From Opitutaceae bacterium (GTDB lineage: Bacteria; Verrucomicrobiota; Verrucomicrobiia; Opitutales; Opitutaceae), in the NCBI GenBank assembly GCA_041395105.1, contig JAWLBB010000002.1, positions 1,093,665-1,157,664 on the forward strand: DNA of 64,000 nucleotides, in the 5' to 3' direction. The notes under the pieces were generated by a model. The model saw nothing but the letters and a program-made list of their open reading frames with translations. It was not told where the DNA came from and did not search any database. This document shows positions 1 through 8,596 of this stretch, one piece after another. Made by a program: the position numbers and the translations under genes. Each line of letters begins with the position of its first letter. Positions within the stretch are counted from its first letter, which is position 1.

Positions 1-1047
1 CACCTGGCCCACCGATCCGTCCAGGCCGATCCCCTGCAGCTGCTCTTCCTCGATCCCGGTCTCCAGCCGGTATCTCCCGCCGGCCGGCTGCCGCTGGGCC
101 GGGCCTATCACGGCCAGGGCGCCTGTATTTCCAGTCGGAGCTCCTGGGATTGGAGGCGGACCGCCTCGGTCGTCGGAAGCAAGGCGCGGCGGGAGGACAA
201 CCACGAGCACAACGATCCGGGCCAGGTGGTGATCGACGGCGAGGGGCTGCCCCTGATTGTCGATTGGGGAACGCCCACCACGACCTACCCTGCCGGCTTC
301 TTCACGAAAGACCGGTTTCGCTACTTCGACACCCAGGCCTTCGGTCACAATATCCCGGTTTTCGGAGGGCGCGACATGAAGTCCTGCTATGTGCTTCATC
401 CCCACTACACCGAGGGCCCGCTCCATGGGAAAAGAGCACTGCTCGCCCAGGGCAGGGTGCTCTCCTCAGCCTTCGACGACAACTGGGGAGGTATCTGGAA
501 ATTGGATACGACAGAGGCCTGGAGCGGCGTCCGCTCCTGCCTGCGCACTGTCCTGCATGTCCTCCCCGGCTTTGTCGTCGTGCTCGACGAAGCCCGCCTG
601 GACGAGCCGGAGTCGATCTCCCTGCGCTGGAACACCGCAGTGGAGCCGACCCCGGTCGGGGACGACGGATTCCTGCTTCAGCACGAGACCGTGGGTCTGG
701 CCGCCCGGGTCCTGAATCTGCAGGAAGGTTCCTCCCATCACCGGATCGGCAATCAAAACTACCGGGAGCCGTGGAACAAGGACCAGTTTGGCGGGATCCT
801 TCCCGACCGGATATGCCCGTATTTCGAGCTTCTGACCCACAGCGATTCCTGCCGCTTCCTGACCCTCTTTGCCGTTCAACCCGGTCCCCGGGCCCGTATC
901 TGGAACCGGGAGGATCAGGCGGATATCGGCACGATCGGCCCGGACCGGCTGGAGGTCACCGTGACCGATTCAGGAGTCCACATTCATTCCTCAACGCACG
1001 CACGGGGCTGGAGGATGCCTTTCGACGGGGGTCCGGATTCGAACTGA
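1..1047 (+). CDS. Heparinase II/III-like polysaccharide lyase, C-terminal part (5' truncated)
   Basis: The reading frame is open from the first base and ends at a TGA at 1045-1047, so the gene begins before the window; 348 residues are visible. Residues about 58-80 read REDNHEHNDPGQVVIDGEG, the pattern of the heparinase II/III C-terminal beta-sandwich (a His/Asn/Asp-Gly motif followed by a short strand and D.G). The rest is rich in beta strands (GWHL-, LRTVLHVLPGFVVVLDEA-type segments), as expected of this domain, which packs against an alpha/alpha toroid in the missing N-terminal half. Family members cleave uronic-acid polysaccharides in the periplasm. The substrate cannot be told from this part. 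The family call is fairly secure and the function is inferred. Confidence 0.72.
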   Translation, partial: HLAHRSVQADPLQLLFLDPGLQPVSPAGRLPLGRAYHGQGACISSRSSWDWRRTASVVGSKARREDNHEHNDPGQVVIDGEGLPLIVDWGTPTTTYPAGFFTKDRFRYFDTQAFGHNIPVFGGRDMKSCYVLHPHYTEGPLHGKRALLAQGRVLSSAFDDNWGGIWKLDTTEAWSGVRSCLRTVLHVLPGFVVVLDEARLDEPESISLRWNTAVEPTPVGDDGFLLQHETVGLAARVLNLQEGSSHHRIGNQNYREPWNKDQFGGILPDRICPYFELLTHSDSCRFLTLFAVQPGPRARIWNREDQADIGTIGPDRLEVTVTDSGVHIHSSTHARGWRMPFDGGPDSN

Positions 1048-1137
1048 TCCCAGCGTCCGGCAGCGGTCACCGGCGATCGCCCATCGCAGGGATTGCGCTT
1101 CATGGCGCATCTGACAGGAATGGCACTAACCCAAGGG

Positions 1138-1282
1138 GTATTCAGGAGGGATCACGAGATGTAGCCGCGGCAGTCTCTTGCCGCGTATCCACGTTGACAC
1201 GCCCCAAGAGACTGGGGCGACTACACCAGACAAATACACCAACAAGAAATGCCGGTTCTGAGCCAAAGAATCTGCTTATCTT
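1138..1282. repeat. 145-bp intergenic repeat with paired hairpins, copy 1
   Basis: This block matches 43793-43937 over its whole length. It holds two 26-bp arms in inverted orientation (1160-1185 and 1200-1225), about 21 of 26 matching. Each arm is itself a small hairpin: GCGGC..GCCGC on the left and CCCC..GGGG on the right, with matched changes on the two sides of each stem. The central AGTCTCTTG is kept. This is the layout of a REP pair (BIME-like) or a small non-autonomous element. It lies between the heparinase-like gene and the convergent enolase gene. Confidence 0.75.
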
Positions 1283-1353
1283 GGTGCCATTCGCATCTGA
1301 CAGTAAACGGTTCGACTCGATGATCCACCGGTCGCAGTCGCATTCCGTCACCC

Positions 1354-1581
1354 ATGCCATCGCAACCCGCACCCAAGGTCCGAAGTGTCCTGACCTGGCT
1401 GGTCGCCGTCCTCATGAAGGTGTTTTCCGCATCGATCCTGAAACGCACGGGTGACCGATCCGCCCTCCGGTGGAACACAATGCTTCTCGGCGGATTGATC
1501 GCGGCCTACTCTCTGATCAACCCCGGGAGTCCCGTCATCCTCATCCTCTGCCTGAGTTTCCTTCAGAGGTTCATCACCTAG
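1354..1581 (+). CDS. Possible small hydrophobic protein (75 aa)
   Basis: This short frame lies in the otherwise gene-free stretch 1048-1757. It has two hydrophobic stretches (about residues 10-24 and 43-70, the second containing LLGGLIAAYSLINPG) and several basic residues, so it could be a small inner-membrane protein. There is no clear ribosome binding site upstream of the ATG and I recognise no family. The flanking bases 1283-1353 and 1582-1757 show nothing else that I can support. It may be a chance frame. Confidence 0.25.
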   Translation: MPSQPAPKVRSVLTWLVAVLMKVFSASILKRTGDRSALRWNTMLLGGLIAAYSLINPGSPVILILCLSFLQRFIT

Positions 1582-1757
1582 CTCCAGTTCACCACCGTCA
1601 ACGATCGCCTTCCGTCGGCTCACGCCGCAAGATGGGACGTCGATCAGCAATTTCCGGGCACGCGACGACGATCAACCCGCCGTCAACACCGCCGAAGCCA
1701 CCCTCCGCGCTCGCGGAAACTGACGCCCGCTCCTCCCCGGTCGGCCGGGATCCCGAA

Positions 1758-3020
1758 TCACTTGGCGGCCGATTGACTCGATCGATAACCGCCCCGCTTC
1801 GGATCAAAGAGGTCCGGGTTGAGCCTGACTCCCAGGCCCGATCCCTTGGGCAAGGCCATCTGGCCATCCCGAATCACGGGCTGCTCATCAATCAAGTCCC
1901 TGTAGACCGTCGCGATCTGGGCCCGCACCGTCTCCTGAAAACAGCAACCCGGTACCGCCGCATTCACATGGATCCCCGCCATCAGGGTGAGCGGCCCGGT
2001 GCAATCATGCAGGGTGACCGGAACATTGAATCCCTGGGCCAGATGGGCAAGGCGGACCGATTCTGAAATGCCCCCGACCCAGGTCGGATCGATCATCACG
2101 TAGTCGGCCCCGCGTTTGATCAGCAGCTCAAGGAAATCCGCCCGGGACAGGAGCATCTCGCTGGCGGATACCGGAACCGGACACTTGGCCCGGAAGTTGG
2201 CCAATGTTTCGATGTTGTCTGTCTTGAGAATGTCTTCGATCCAGAGTGGTTCGATCTCCTTGAGTGCTTCCGCTATCCGGATGGCCGCGGGCAACATGAA
2301 GAAGCCGTGCCCGTCCACCATGATCTCGAGCTTGGATCCGACCGCGCTGCGGATACGACGCATCGGCTCAAGCGCCGTCTCGATGAAGGCCCGGCTGATC
2401 CGCATGCCGCCATCCTGGTGGGCGGCCGCGTCAAAGGCCCAGGTCTTGAATGCGGTGTAGCCGGACTCGATCAGGTCATGAGCGAGCTCTTCCGGATGGT
2501 GGAAGAAATTGTAGCAGTCCTGCAGAGGTCCCGCTTGACCGACCGAGCCGTAGCCGGGCCAGGTCTGGACACCGTCCCGACGGGATCCGTATCCGGGATG
2601 CCCCAGGCTGTTGTAAACAGCCACACTGTTGCGGACCGGCCCGCCGAGCAGCCGGTATATCGGCTGCCGGGTGATCTGACCCAGAATATCCCAGAGCGCC
2701 AGATCCACCGCTGAGAGCGCCCGGAGCTCCGCTCCGCGCACACCGAAGTTGGCCGCCCGTTCGTAGAGAAAGCGCCAGTGGGACTCGATGGCCTGGGCAT
2801 CGCCGCCGAGGAGTCGGGCGGCCATCCAGTCATGCAGCATCGCGGCCACCGCATGCGGCGCATAATAGGTCTCCCCATGACCGATCAAACCGGTGTCCGT
2901 GTGGATGCGGACGAGCAGGAGGTTGGGCATCAGATCCCCCGGGATCGATGTTTCGATCTTTACGATGCGGTGGGCGCAGTCATCCAGGGGCACCGCAGGG
3001 AGATAGGGTTTGGGGGTCAT
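1758..3020 (-). CDS. Enolase-superfamily sugar-acid dehydratase (mandelate racemase subgroup)
   Basis: The 420-residue product has the two-domain enolase-superfamily fold. The N-terminal capping domain (about 15-130) contains the flexible GLIGHGETY loop. The barrel has the three metal ligands at D236 (MVDGHG), E262 (WIEDI) and E288 (SASEM), then D311 and H338 (LHDC), the Asp-His dyad of the mandelate racemase/galactonate dehydratase type. H238 follows the first ligand. Such enzymes dehydrate aldonic acids. Since the gene is the last of a leftward operon headed by a GH78 rhamnosidase, L-rhamnonate or a related acid is a plausible substrate, but this is inferred from context. The ATG is 15 bases after the stop of the upstream barrel-protein gene, consistent with cotranscription. 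Confidence 0.85.
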   Translation of the reverse strand: MTPKPYLPAVPLDDCAHRIVKIETSIPGDLMPNLLLVRIHTDTGLIGHGETYYAPHAVAAMLHDWMAARLLGGDAQAIESHWRFLYERAANFGVRGAELRALSAVDLALWDILGQITRQPIYRLLGGPVRNSVAVYNSLGHPGYGSRRDGVQTWPGYGSVGQAGPLQDCYNFFHHPEELAHDLIESGYTAFKTWAFDAAAHQDGGMRISRAFIETALEPMRRIRSAVGSKLEIMVDGHGFFMLPAAIRIAEALKEIEPLWIEDILKTDNIETLANFRAKCPVPVSASEMLLSRADFLELLIKRGADYVMIDPTWVGGISESVRLAHLAQGFNVPVTLHDCTGPLTLMAGIHVNAAVPGCCFQETVRAQIATVYRDLIDEQPVIRDGQMALPKGSGLGVRLNPDLFDPKRGGYRSSQSAAK

Positions 3021-3035
3021 TCCATGAATCTTTCT

Positions 3036-3638
3036 CTAGAATCGAATCAACGCCTGAAGGGTCAGGACACCTTTGGTCAGATCGCCGATGGGCGGTATCA
3101 GGGACATCCGCAGATTCACCGGAAAATCGAAGGTGGTCTCCAAATAGGGAACCAAGAAAGGCGTGAGGTACCAACTCCCTTTATCCATGAGGTTGTCCTC
3201 GTGAATCAACCCCACCTGAAAGCCGAGATCGATCGGGCCGGCCAGTTTGTTCTGCAGCGCAACCCCGAAGGCATAGCCCGGTTCACTGAAAGAGTCGGAG
3301 TAGAAATCCACCGACAGCGAGACGACCGCACCGTTTAGGATCCTGCTCTCGCTGCCCAATCGTCCGAGATCATAGCCGGCCCCGAGTCCCCAGTTTACCT
3401 CGTTCAGATCATTGGAGCTCCCGCCAAAATGAGAGGATAGTCCATTGAGGTGGAGGGTGAAGCGCTCGCGAAACGGATCCTTGATCGCCTCGTATTGAAA
3501 TGCCCGGAGCGGCGCGGTCGTCGCGGCAAAGCCCAGGAAGAGAGCCAGCCACGCAAATATCTTCGATCCGCTGATGGTTCGAAGACAATCCGGGTAGAAG
3601 GACCCGCTGAACAGGCATTGAAGGGGCACCGGAGCCAT
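3036..3638 (-). CDS. Outer-membrane beta-barrel-like protein (PagP-like layout)
   Basis: The ATG at 3638 is chosen over a longer frame because it leads into a hydrophobic signal segment (about residues 23-45, FAWLALFLGFAATTAPLRA); the product is then 200 residues. The mature part is a run of alternating amphipathic strands (NWGLGAGYDLG, AVVSLSVDFYSD, YAFGVALQNK, VNLRMSLIPP) ending in LIRF; a terminal Phe is the usual outer-membrane barrel insertion signal. The order of strands, with a short N-terminal helix-like piece followed by HLNGLSSHF, resembles small 8-stranded lipid A acyltransferase barrels such as PagP, but I cannot assign catalytic residues confidently. It sits between the GH78 and enolase genes in one operon, so a role in uptake or envelope response to the substrate is possible. 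Confidence 0.6.
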   Translation of the reverse strand: MAPVPLQCLFSGSFYPDCLRTISGSKIFAWLALFLGFAATTAPLRAFQYEAIKDPFRERFTLHLNGLSSHFGGSSNDLNEVNWGLGAGYDLGRLGSESRILNGAVVSLSVDFYSDSFSEPGYAFGVALQNKLAGPIDLGFQVGLIHEDNLMDKGSWYLTPFLVPYLETTFDFPVNLRMSLIPPIGDLTKGVLTLQALIRF

Positions 3639-3717
3639 GCAATTTCCCGCGATTGAATCCGCCGACCGGATCCCCGTCCAGCGGCAATTCAGGCACCTTG
3701 CCTCCCGGGCCTGCGGA

Positions 3718-6306
3718 TCACTCACCGCCCGGGACCAGACGCTCAAACCGGTGTCGGCCGCCACCGACCACGATCGGACCATCGCCTTCGTCAAGGGATT
3801 GTCCCGGAAGATCCACGACCGCCTCGGTATTGGACGGAACCTCAAAAAGGAAACGGATGCGTTCCCCGTCCCGCTCCCAACGCGAGAGAATCCGGCCCCG
3901 AACCGAGTCGTAGGTCACTTCGACCCATTCGAGATCGCCACCCGGACGAGGCGCGAGACGAAAGCGTGAAAAACCGGGATGCCTCTCGTCGACCTGGATG
4001 CCCCCCATCCAGCGGTAGAGAAAGACCGCCATCGATCCGAGGGCCACGTGGTTGAACGAATTCATCCCGGGATTCTGGAAGCCGACATCCGGTTTCCAGG
4101 CATCCCACCGCTCCCAGACCGTGGTCGCTCCGCTCCGCACCATGAAGCGCAACGACGGACAATCCGGGCGGTTCATCAGCCCATAGGCCAGATCCACCCG
4201 GCCCGCCTCGCTCAGCACTTCGAGGAGATGGGCCGAGCCGACAATCCCGGTATCCAGGGCCCCCGAGTTCGCCTCCAGCAACTCGATCAGTCGTCGCTGG
4301 TACAAGCTCCTTTCCGCATCGGTGATCTCTCCGAACCGCAGGGCGAGAACATACGCGGTCTGGGTGTCCGAACTCAGTCGATCCCCACGGATGAACTCCC
4401 GCCGAAAGGCTTCCCCCACCCGTCGCCTGACATCGGCATGGAACTCCGCCCGCCCCGCTTTCCCGAGAACCCCCGCCATCTTTTCCATCAGTCGCGCGCA
4501 CTCCACCCAGTAGACCGTGGCGACGAGGACCTTGTCCGTCTCCGGCCCGAGACAAACCCAGTCCCCGTAATTCCCGTTGAGGCGATTCCGTCGCACGCCA
4601 TCGGGATTGGCCCGCCCGATGTAATCCATCCAGCGCTCCATCGAATCATAATGCAGCGCCATCGTCTCTACATCACCATACATCTGGTAGAGCAGCCACG
4701 GGATGATGATGAAGGCATCGCCCCAGACCGGCGCCGCGTCGAGAAACGTCGAGATGCGCGGCCCGACCTCCGGGAGCCCGCCCTCCATCGATTGGCCATC
4801 GGCGAGGTCGGTCAGGAACTTCCGGAAGAAACCCGCACACTCCATGTTGTAGCAGGCCAGCGGGGCGAACAGCTGGGCGTCCCCCGTCCACCCGAGTCGT
4901 TCATCGCGCTGCGGACAGTCGGTCGGAACACAGACGAAGTTGCTGCGCTGGCCCCAGAGCGTCATCTCCCAAACCCGGTTCAATTCCGGATCGGACGATC
5001 GAAACCCGCCCGTCACCGGGAGATCGCTGTGCACGACCTGCGCGGCAAAATCGCCCGCCTTCGGCTCCCCGGCCAGACCGTCCACCTTGAGGTAACGGAA
5101 TCCGTGCAGACTGAAGGAAGGTTCGTAAACGACCGGGTCGGCATCCTTAGGACGTATCCGATCGACCTGGACAGCGTCGCGCAGATTCTCCGTGTAGAGT
5201 TCACCTGCTTCGTCGAGCACTTCACCATGGCGAAAGGTAATCTCGCCTCCCGGCAGGCCATTCACCTTCGCCCGGACCCATCCGGTCAGGTTCTGACCGA
5301 AATCAACCAGCCATCCGTCGCCCGAACGCGTCACCGACCGCGCCGATACCTCCCCCGTCCTGCGAAGCGGCGGGGACGACGAGATCCGAAGTCCGACCTC
5401 GTCCCGTGCCTCAGTCGTCACCGGCACCCAGCCTGAAGGATCGCATCCACTGCGGTCCCAACCGACTCTCTCGCACGAGGGATCATAGATTTCCCCCTGC
5501 ATCAGGTCGGAACTCTCGACGGGACCCGGCGCCGCCAGCCATTCACCGTCGGTCAGAATGGACCGCCGAAGACCATCCGCGCCGTCCATCTCCAGTTGAC
5601 CCAGCAGCCAGGGAAGCTTCCCGTAATGGAACCGCTGGGCGAAGAACCCGATGGAACCCGCATACCATCCTCCGCTCAGGATGACGGCGAGAGTGTTGCG
5701 GCCGGATTGGAGTTGTTCGGTCAGGTCATAGGTCTGGTAGAACTGCCTGCTCCGGTAATCGCTCCAATCCGGGGTGATGGCCAGATCGCCGATCGGCCGG
5801 CCGTTGACCCGCAACTGGTAAAGCCCACGGGCCGTCAGATACAACCTCGCCCCGAGGGGCCGGCCCTCCAGGAGGAACTCCCGGCGAAGGTAAATCGTCC
5901 ATCCCTCGAGCTTTCGCCCTTCCGGAGGTGGTGCCGTCACCCAGCGGGCCTGCCAATCGGATGGCTCAAGCAGTCCCATCTCCCAGACCGCCAGTTCGCT
6001 CCATTCGGAGACCTCATCGTCCCCGTTCCAGACCCGCACCTGCCACCAGCAACGCTGCCTCGAGCGAAGCGTTTGGCCGGCATAACGGATCAGGTGGGAC
6101 TCGGACGAAGGCACCCGTCCGCTGTTCCAGAGGACGACCTCTGTCTTCCGGCCGATCGACGCCGGATCGCCGTAGACCTTGACCTGCCAGGCGGTCTGTC
6201 GCTCTCCCGCCTTCCCGGAATCGATCAGCCAACTCAGGCGGGGACACCGGTTCTCGATGCCCAAAGGGTTCCGGAAGTATTCGCAGCGAAGTCCATGGGG
6301 TCTCAT
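3718..6306 (-). CDS. Alpha-L-rhamnosidase, GH78
   Basis: This 862-residue glycosidase releases terminal L-rhamnose from polysaccharides or glycosides. Start MRPHGLRCEYF at 6306 matches the usual family start; the frame upstream of it is antisense to nagB and is not used. Domains in order: N-terminal fibronectin-like module (about 1-115, ending WNGDDEVSEWS), beta-sandwich modules (about 130-340, YLTARGLYQLRVNG), an (alpha/alpha)6 barrel with the diagnostic DERLGWTGDAQ near residue 465 (catalytic acid region), then the C-terminal beta domain. No signal peptide is visible with this start, so it may act in the cytoplasm on imported glycosides. It heads an operon with a barrel protein and an enolase-family dehydratase. 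A 14-bp palindrome 45 bases upstream is shared with three other promoters. Confidence 0.93.
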   Translation of the reverse strand: MRPHGLRCEYFRNPLGIENRCPRLSWLIDSGKAGERQTAWQVKVYGDPASIGRKTEVVLWNSGRVPSSESHLIRYAGQTLRSRQRCWWQVRVWNGDDEVSEWSELAVWEMGLLEPSDWQARWVTAPPPEGRKLEGWTIYLRREFLLEGRPLGARLYLTARGLYQLRVNGRPIGDLAITPDWSDYRSRQFYQTYDLTEQLQSGRNTLAVILSGGWYAGSIGFFAQRFHYGKLPWLLGQLEMDGADGLRRSILTDGEWLAAPGPVESSDLMQGEIYDPSCERVGWDRSGCDPSGWVPVTTEARDEVGLRISSSPPLRRTGEVSARSVTRSGDGWLVDFGQNLTGWVRAKVNGLPGGEITFRHGEVLDEAGELYTENLRDAVQVDRIRPKDADPVVYEPSFSLHGFRYLKVDGLAGEPKAGDFAAQVVHSDLPVTGGFRSSDPELNRVWEMTLWGQRSNFVCVPTDCPQRDERLGWTGDAQLFAPLACYNMECAGFFRKFLTDLADGQSMEGGLPEVGPRISTFLDAAPVWGDAFIIIPWLLYQMYGDVETMALHYDSMERWMDYIGRANPDGVRRNRLNGNYGDWVCLGPETDKVLVATVYWVECARLMEKMAGVLGKAGRAEFHADVRRRVGEAFRREFIRGDRLSSDTQTAYVLALRFGEITDAERSLYQRRLIELLEANSGALDTGIVGSAHLLEVLSEAGRVDLAYGLMNRPDCPSLRFMVRSGATTVWERWDAWKPDVGFQNPGMNSFNHVALGSMAVFLYRWMGGIQVDERHPGFSRFRLAPRPGGDLEWVEVTYDSVRGRILSRWERDGERIRFLFEVPSNTEAVVDLPGQSLDEGDGPIVVGGGRHRFERLVPGGE

Positions 6307-6350
6307 AAGCAAGGGGCAGTCTGGCGGTTTTCCGTTGAAAAGGCGGCGGA

Positions 6351-6364
6351 TAACCAAATGGTTA
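6351..6364. promoter_or_regulatory. Candidate TetR operator in the GH78 / nagB divergent promoter
   Basis: TAACCAAATGGTTA is a perfect 6-2-6 palindrome, flanked by GA and CC. It is centred between the divergent GH78 and nagB starts (45 and 47 bases away). The same 14 bases, with identical flanks GA..CCT, occur at 16539; close variants occur at 42440 and 53650. The site beside the TetR gene at 53673 suggests that this protein binds all four. Confidence 0.75.
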
Positions 6365-6411
6365 CCTGTCTGGCCCCTTCCGGCAAGACCGGGTGTGCCC
6401 GACCTGAAAAA

Positions 6412-7197
6412 ATGAGCCACACGACCGAAGAATCCTACCAGGTGGATGCCCTCAAGGTCCGCCGTTTTCCGACCACCGAGAATCTGGCGACCGCCGCCGC
6501 CGATGACGCCGCCAATGTCCTCAAGGACGCGATCCACCAACGAGGCCGCGCCCGCGCCATCATCGCGACCGGCAATTCCCAGGATGTTTTCCTTGAATGC
6601 CTGACCCGTCTTCAGGGAATCGACTGGAGCAAGGTCGAACTCTTCCACATGGACGAGTACCTCGGCATGTCGATGGACCACCCCGCCTCTTTCCGCCGCT
6701 ACCTCAGGGAGCGCGTCTTCAATGTGGTCAATCCGGCCGCCTCCCACTACCTCGAAGGCGATGCCCTCGAACCCCTCAAGGCCATCCGTGCCTACGCGGA
6801 GGCACTCGCGGCCGCGCCCGTCGACCTCTGCTGTCTCGGCATCGGGGAAAACGGCCATATCGCCTTCAATGACCCTGAAGTCGCCGATTTCGACGACCCG
6901 GAGCCGATCAAGATCGTCAAACTGGACGAAAAGTGCCGCCTCCAGCAGGTCGGGGAAGGTCACTTTCCCAACCTCCACGCCGTCCCCGCCTACGCCATAA
7001 CCGTGACGGTTCCCACCCTCTGCAAGGTCGGCCGGATGGTCGCAGTCGTCCCCGAACGCCGCAAGGCCGAGGCGGTCAAGGCCGCCCTGGAGGGCCCGAT
7101 CGAAACCGCCTGCCCGGCCAGCCACCTGCGCCGCCAGCCCCACGCCACCCTCTACCTCGATGCCGACTCGGCGAGCCTGCTCAGTCCGCGGACCTGA
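6412..7197 (+). CDS. nagB: Glucosamine-6-phosphate deaminase/isomerase family protein
   Basis: This 261-residue protein belongs to the NagB/6-phosphogluconolactonase fold. FHMDEYLGM (residues 78-86, D81 E82) and GIGENGHIAFNDP (143-155, H149) are the family signatures. The E. coli enzyme has Asp at the ring-opening base position (GxxGNDGH); here that position is Asn147 and the later Glu is Asp154, as in a common NagB-like subgroup, so the exact amino-sugar phosphate is uncertain. It converts an amino-sugar 6-phosphate to the ketose phosphate and ammonia in the cytoplasm. nagA follows 107 bases downstream, completing N-acetylglucosamine-type catabolism. The long frame upstream of this ATG is antisense to GH78 and is not part of the gene. 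Confidence 0.85.
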   Translation: MSHTTEESYQVDALKVRRFPTTENLATAAADDAANVLKDAIHQRGRARAIIATGNSQDVFLECLTRLQGIDWSKVELFHMDEYLGMSMDHPASFRRYLRERVFNVVNPAASHYLEGDALEPLKAIRAYAEALAAAPVDLCCLGIGENGHIAFNDPEVADFDDPEPIKIVKLDEKCRLQQVGEGHFPNLHAVPAYAITVTVPTLCKVGRMVAVVPERRKAEAVKAALEGPIETACPASHLRRQPHATLYLDADSASLLSPRT

Positions 7198-7304
7198 GTT
7201 GAGGCGAGAGCCCTTACCCCCTTCCGTTCCTTCCGTTCCTTGCTTGTCCCGGCGCATCATCGAAGAGCCGGAAGCGAAGCGGGTGTGAAAAACCCTTCCT
7301 CACC

Positions 7305-8417
7305 ATGGCCACCTCCGTCGACGCCCTTGATCACCGCACCGGCTCCCCGGTTCGCCTGACCCACGCCGACGGCATCATCCAGTCGATCGATGCGATCGAT
7401 GCCCCGGGGCATCCCCTGCCCCGGTTGATGCCCCCACTGGTCGACATCCAGGTCAACGGCTACGCGGGTATCGACTTCCAGAACGACACCACCGGTCGGG
7501 CCAACCTTGAGATCGCCGCGCGGGGACTGGCTGAAGCGGCCTGCAGCCGTTTTCTGCTCACCCTGGTGACCGACCGGTTCGACCGGATGCTGGCCCGCCT
7601 CGAACGCTACCGCCAGGCCCGGCTTGAATCCCCGCTCCTTGCCCGTCGGATCGCCGGCTGGCACCTTGAAGGCCCCTTCATGAGCCCGATCCCCGGGTTC
7701 GCCGGCGCCCATCCCGCCGAGCACATGATCGCACCCACACCCGAGCGGATCCGTGCCATCCGTGAACACGCCGGAAGCGATCCCGTCCTTCTGACCATCG
7801 CCCCGGAATGGCCGGAGGCCCCGGACGCCATCCGGCAGGCCCGTTCCCTCGGGATGAAAGTCTGGCTCGGGCACACCGATGCCACGGCCGCTCAACTGGC
7901 TGCCGCCGTCAAAGCCGGGGCCGAAGGCTTCACCCATCTCAGCAACGGCTGCCCCGCCGAATTGCACCGGCATGACAATATTGTCTTCCGGGTCATGGAA
8001 GAAACCGGACTTCGCGCGAGTCTGATCCCGGATCGGATTCACGTGTCCCCGCTGCTTTTTCGCATTCTGCATCAGGTTCTCGGGCCCGACCGGATCGCCT
8101 ACACGACGGACTGCATTTCGGCGGCCGGAGCCGGACCCGGGACCTACCGCCTGGGCCGCCTGACCCTCGAAGTCGGCAAAGACGGCATCGTGCGCGAGCC
8201 AGGAAAGCCCAATTACGCCGGCTCCAGCCTCGCCCCGCTGGAGGGCGTCCGCCGCGCCGCCGCCATGCTGGGGAAACCCCTGCACGAAGTCTGGGGCTTC
8301 TTCTCCGATCAACCCGCCCGCTTCATCGACCTGCCGCTGTCCATCCAGCCTGGATCCCCCGCCGAGTTCTGCCTCCTCGCCCCGGACGGGACGGTCAGCT
8401 TGTCTGGATTTGGGTGA
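7305..8417 (+). CDS. nagA: N-acetylglucosamine-6-phosphate deacetylase
   Basis: The 370-residue product carries the NagA amidohydrolase signatures: VDIQVNGYAGIDF (46-58), metal-binding E122 in HLEGPF, H190 in LGHTDA, H211 in FTHLSNG and catalytic D269 in TTDCISAAG. These match the positions of the E. coli enzyme (E131, H195, H216, D273). It removes acetate from GlcNAc-6-phosphate, giving the substrate for the adjacent NagB-type protein. The gene is co-oriented with nagB and probably shares its promoter and the operator at 6351. The N-terminus is somewhat shorter than usual, and the first beta-sandwich strands are poorly conserved. Confidence 0.92.
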   Translation: MATSVDALDHRTGSPVRLTHADGIIQSIDAIDAPGHPLPRLMPPLVDIQVNGYAGIDFQNDTTGRANLEIAARGLAEAACSRFLLTLVTDRFDRMLARLERYRQARLESPLLARRIAGWHLEGPFMSPIPGFAGAHPAEHMIAPTPERIRAIREHAGSDPVLLTIAPEWPEAPDAIRQARSLGMKVWLGHTDATAAQLAAAVKAGAEGFTHLSNGCPAELHRHDNIVFRVMEETGLRASLIPDRIHVSPLLFRILHQVLGPDRIAYTTDCISAAGAGPGTYRLGRLTLEVGKDGIVREPGKPNYAGSSLAPLEGVRRAAAMLGKPLHEVWGFFSDQPARFIDLPLSIQPGSPAEFCLLAPDGTVSLSGFG

Positions 8418-8596
8418 CTGAGCACGGCAGCACGGTCCTTTCCAGATCGTTCCGAGCCCGACCGGAATGGGCGAAGGTGCCCCCTTTCTTCCAGTCCCAA
8501 CAAAGGGATGGGGAAAAACTTTCCTTTCCAGATCCGCTTATCTGAGGCAAAAGAACTGTTAATGGCCCGTTGCGACCGGCAGCGCGTCACTTCTTC

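Noticed and set aside
6307..7260. Upstream continuation of the GH78 reading frame to give a 1180-residue protein
   Set aside because: This part is antisense to nagB, contains no family motif, and the codon pattern fits nagB. The ATG at 6306 gives the normal GH78 start.
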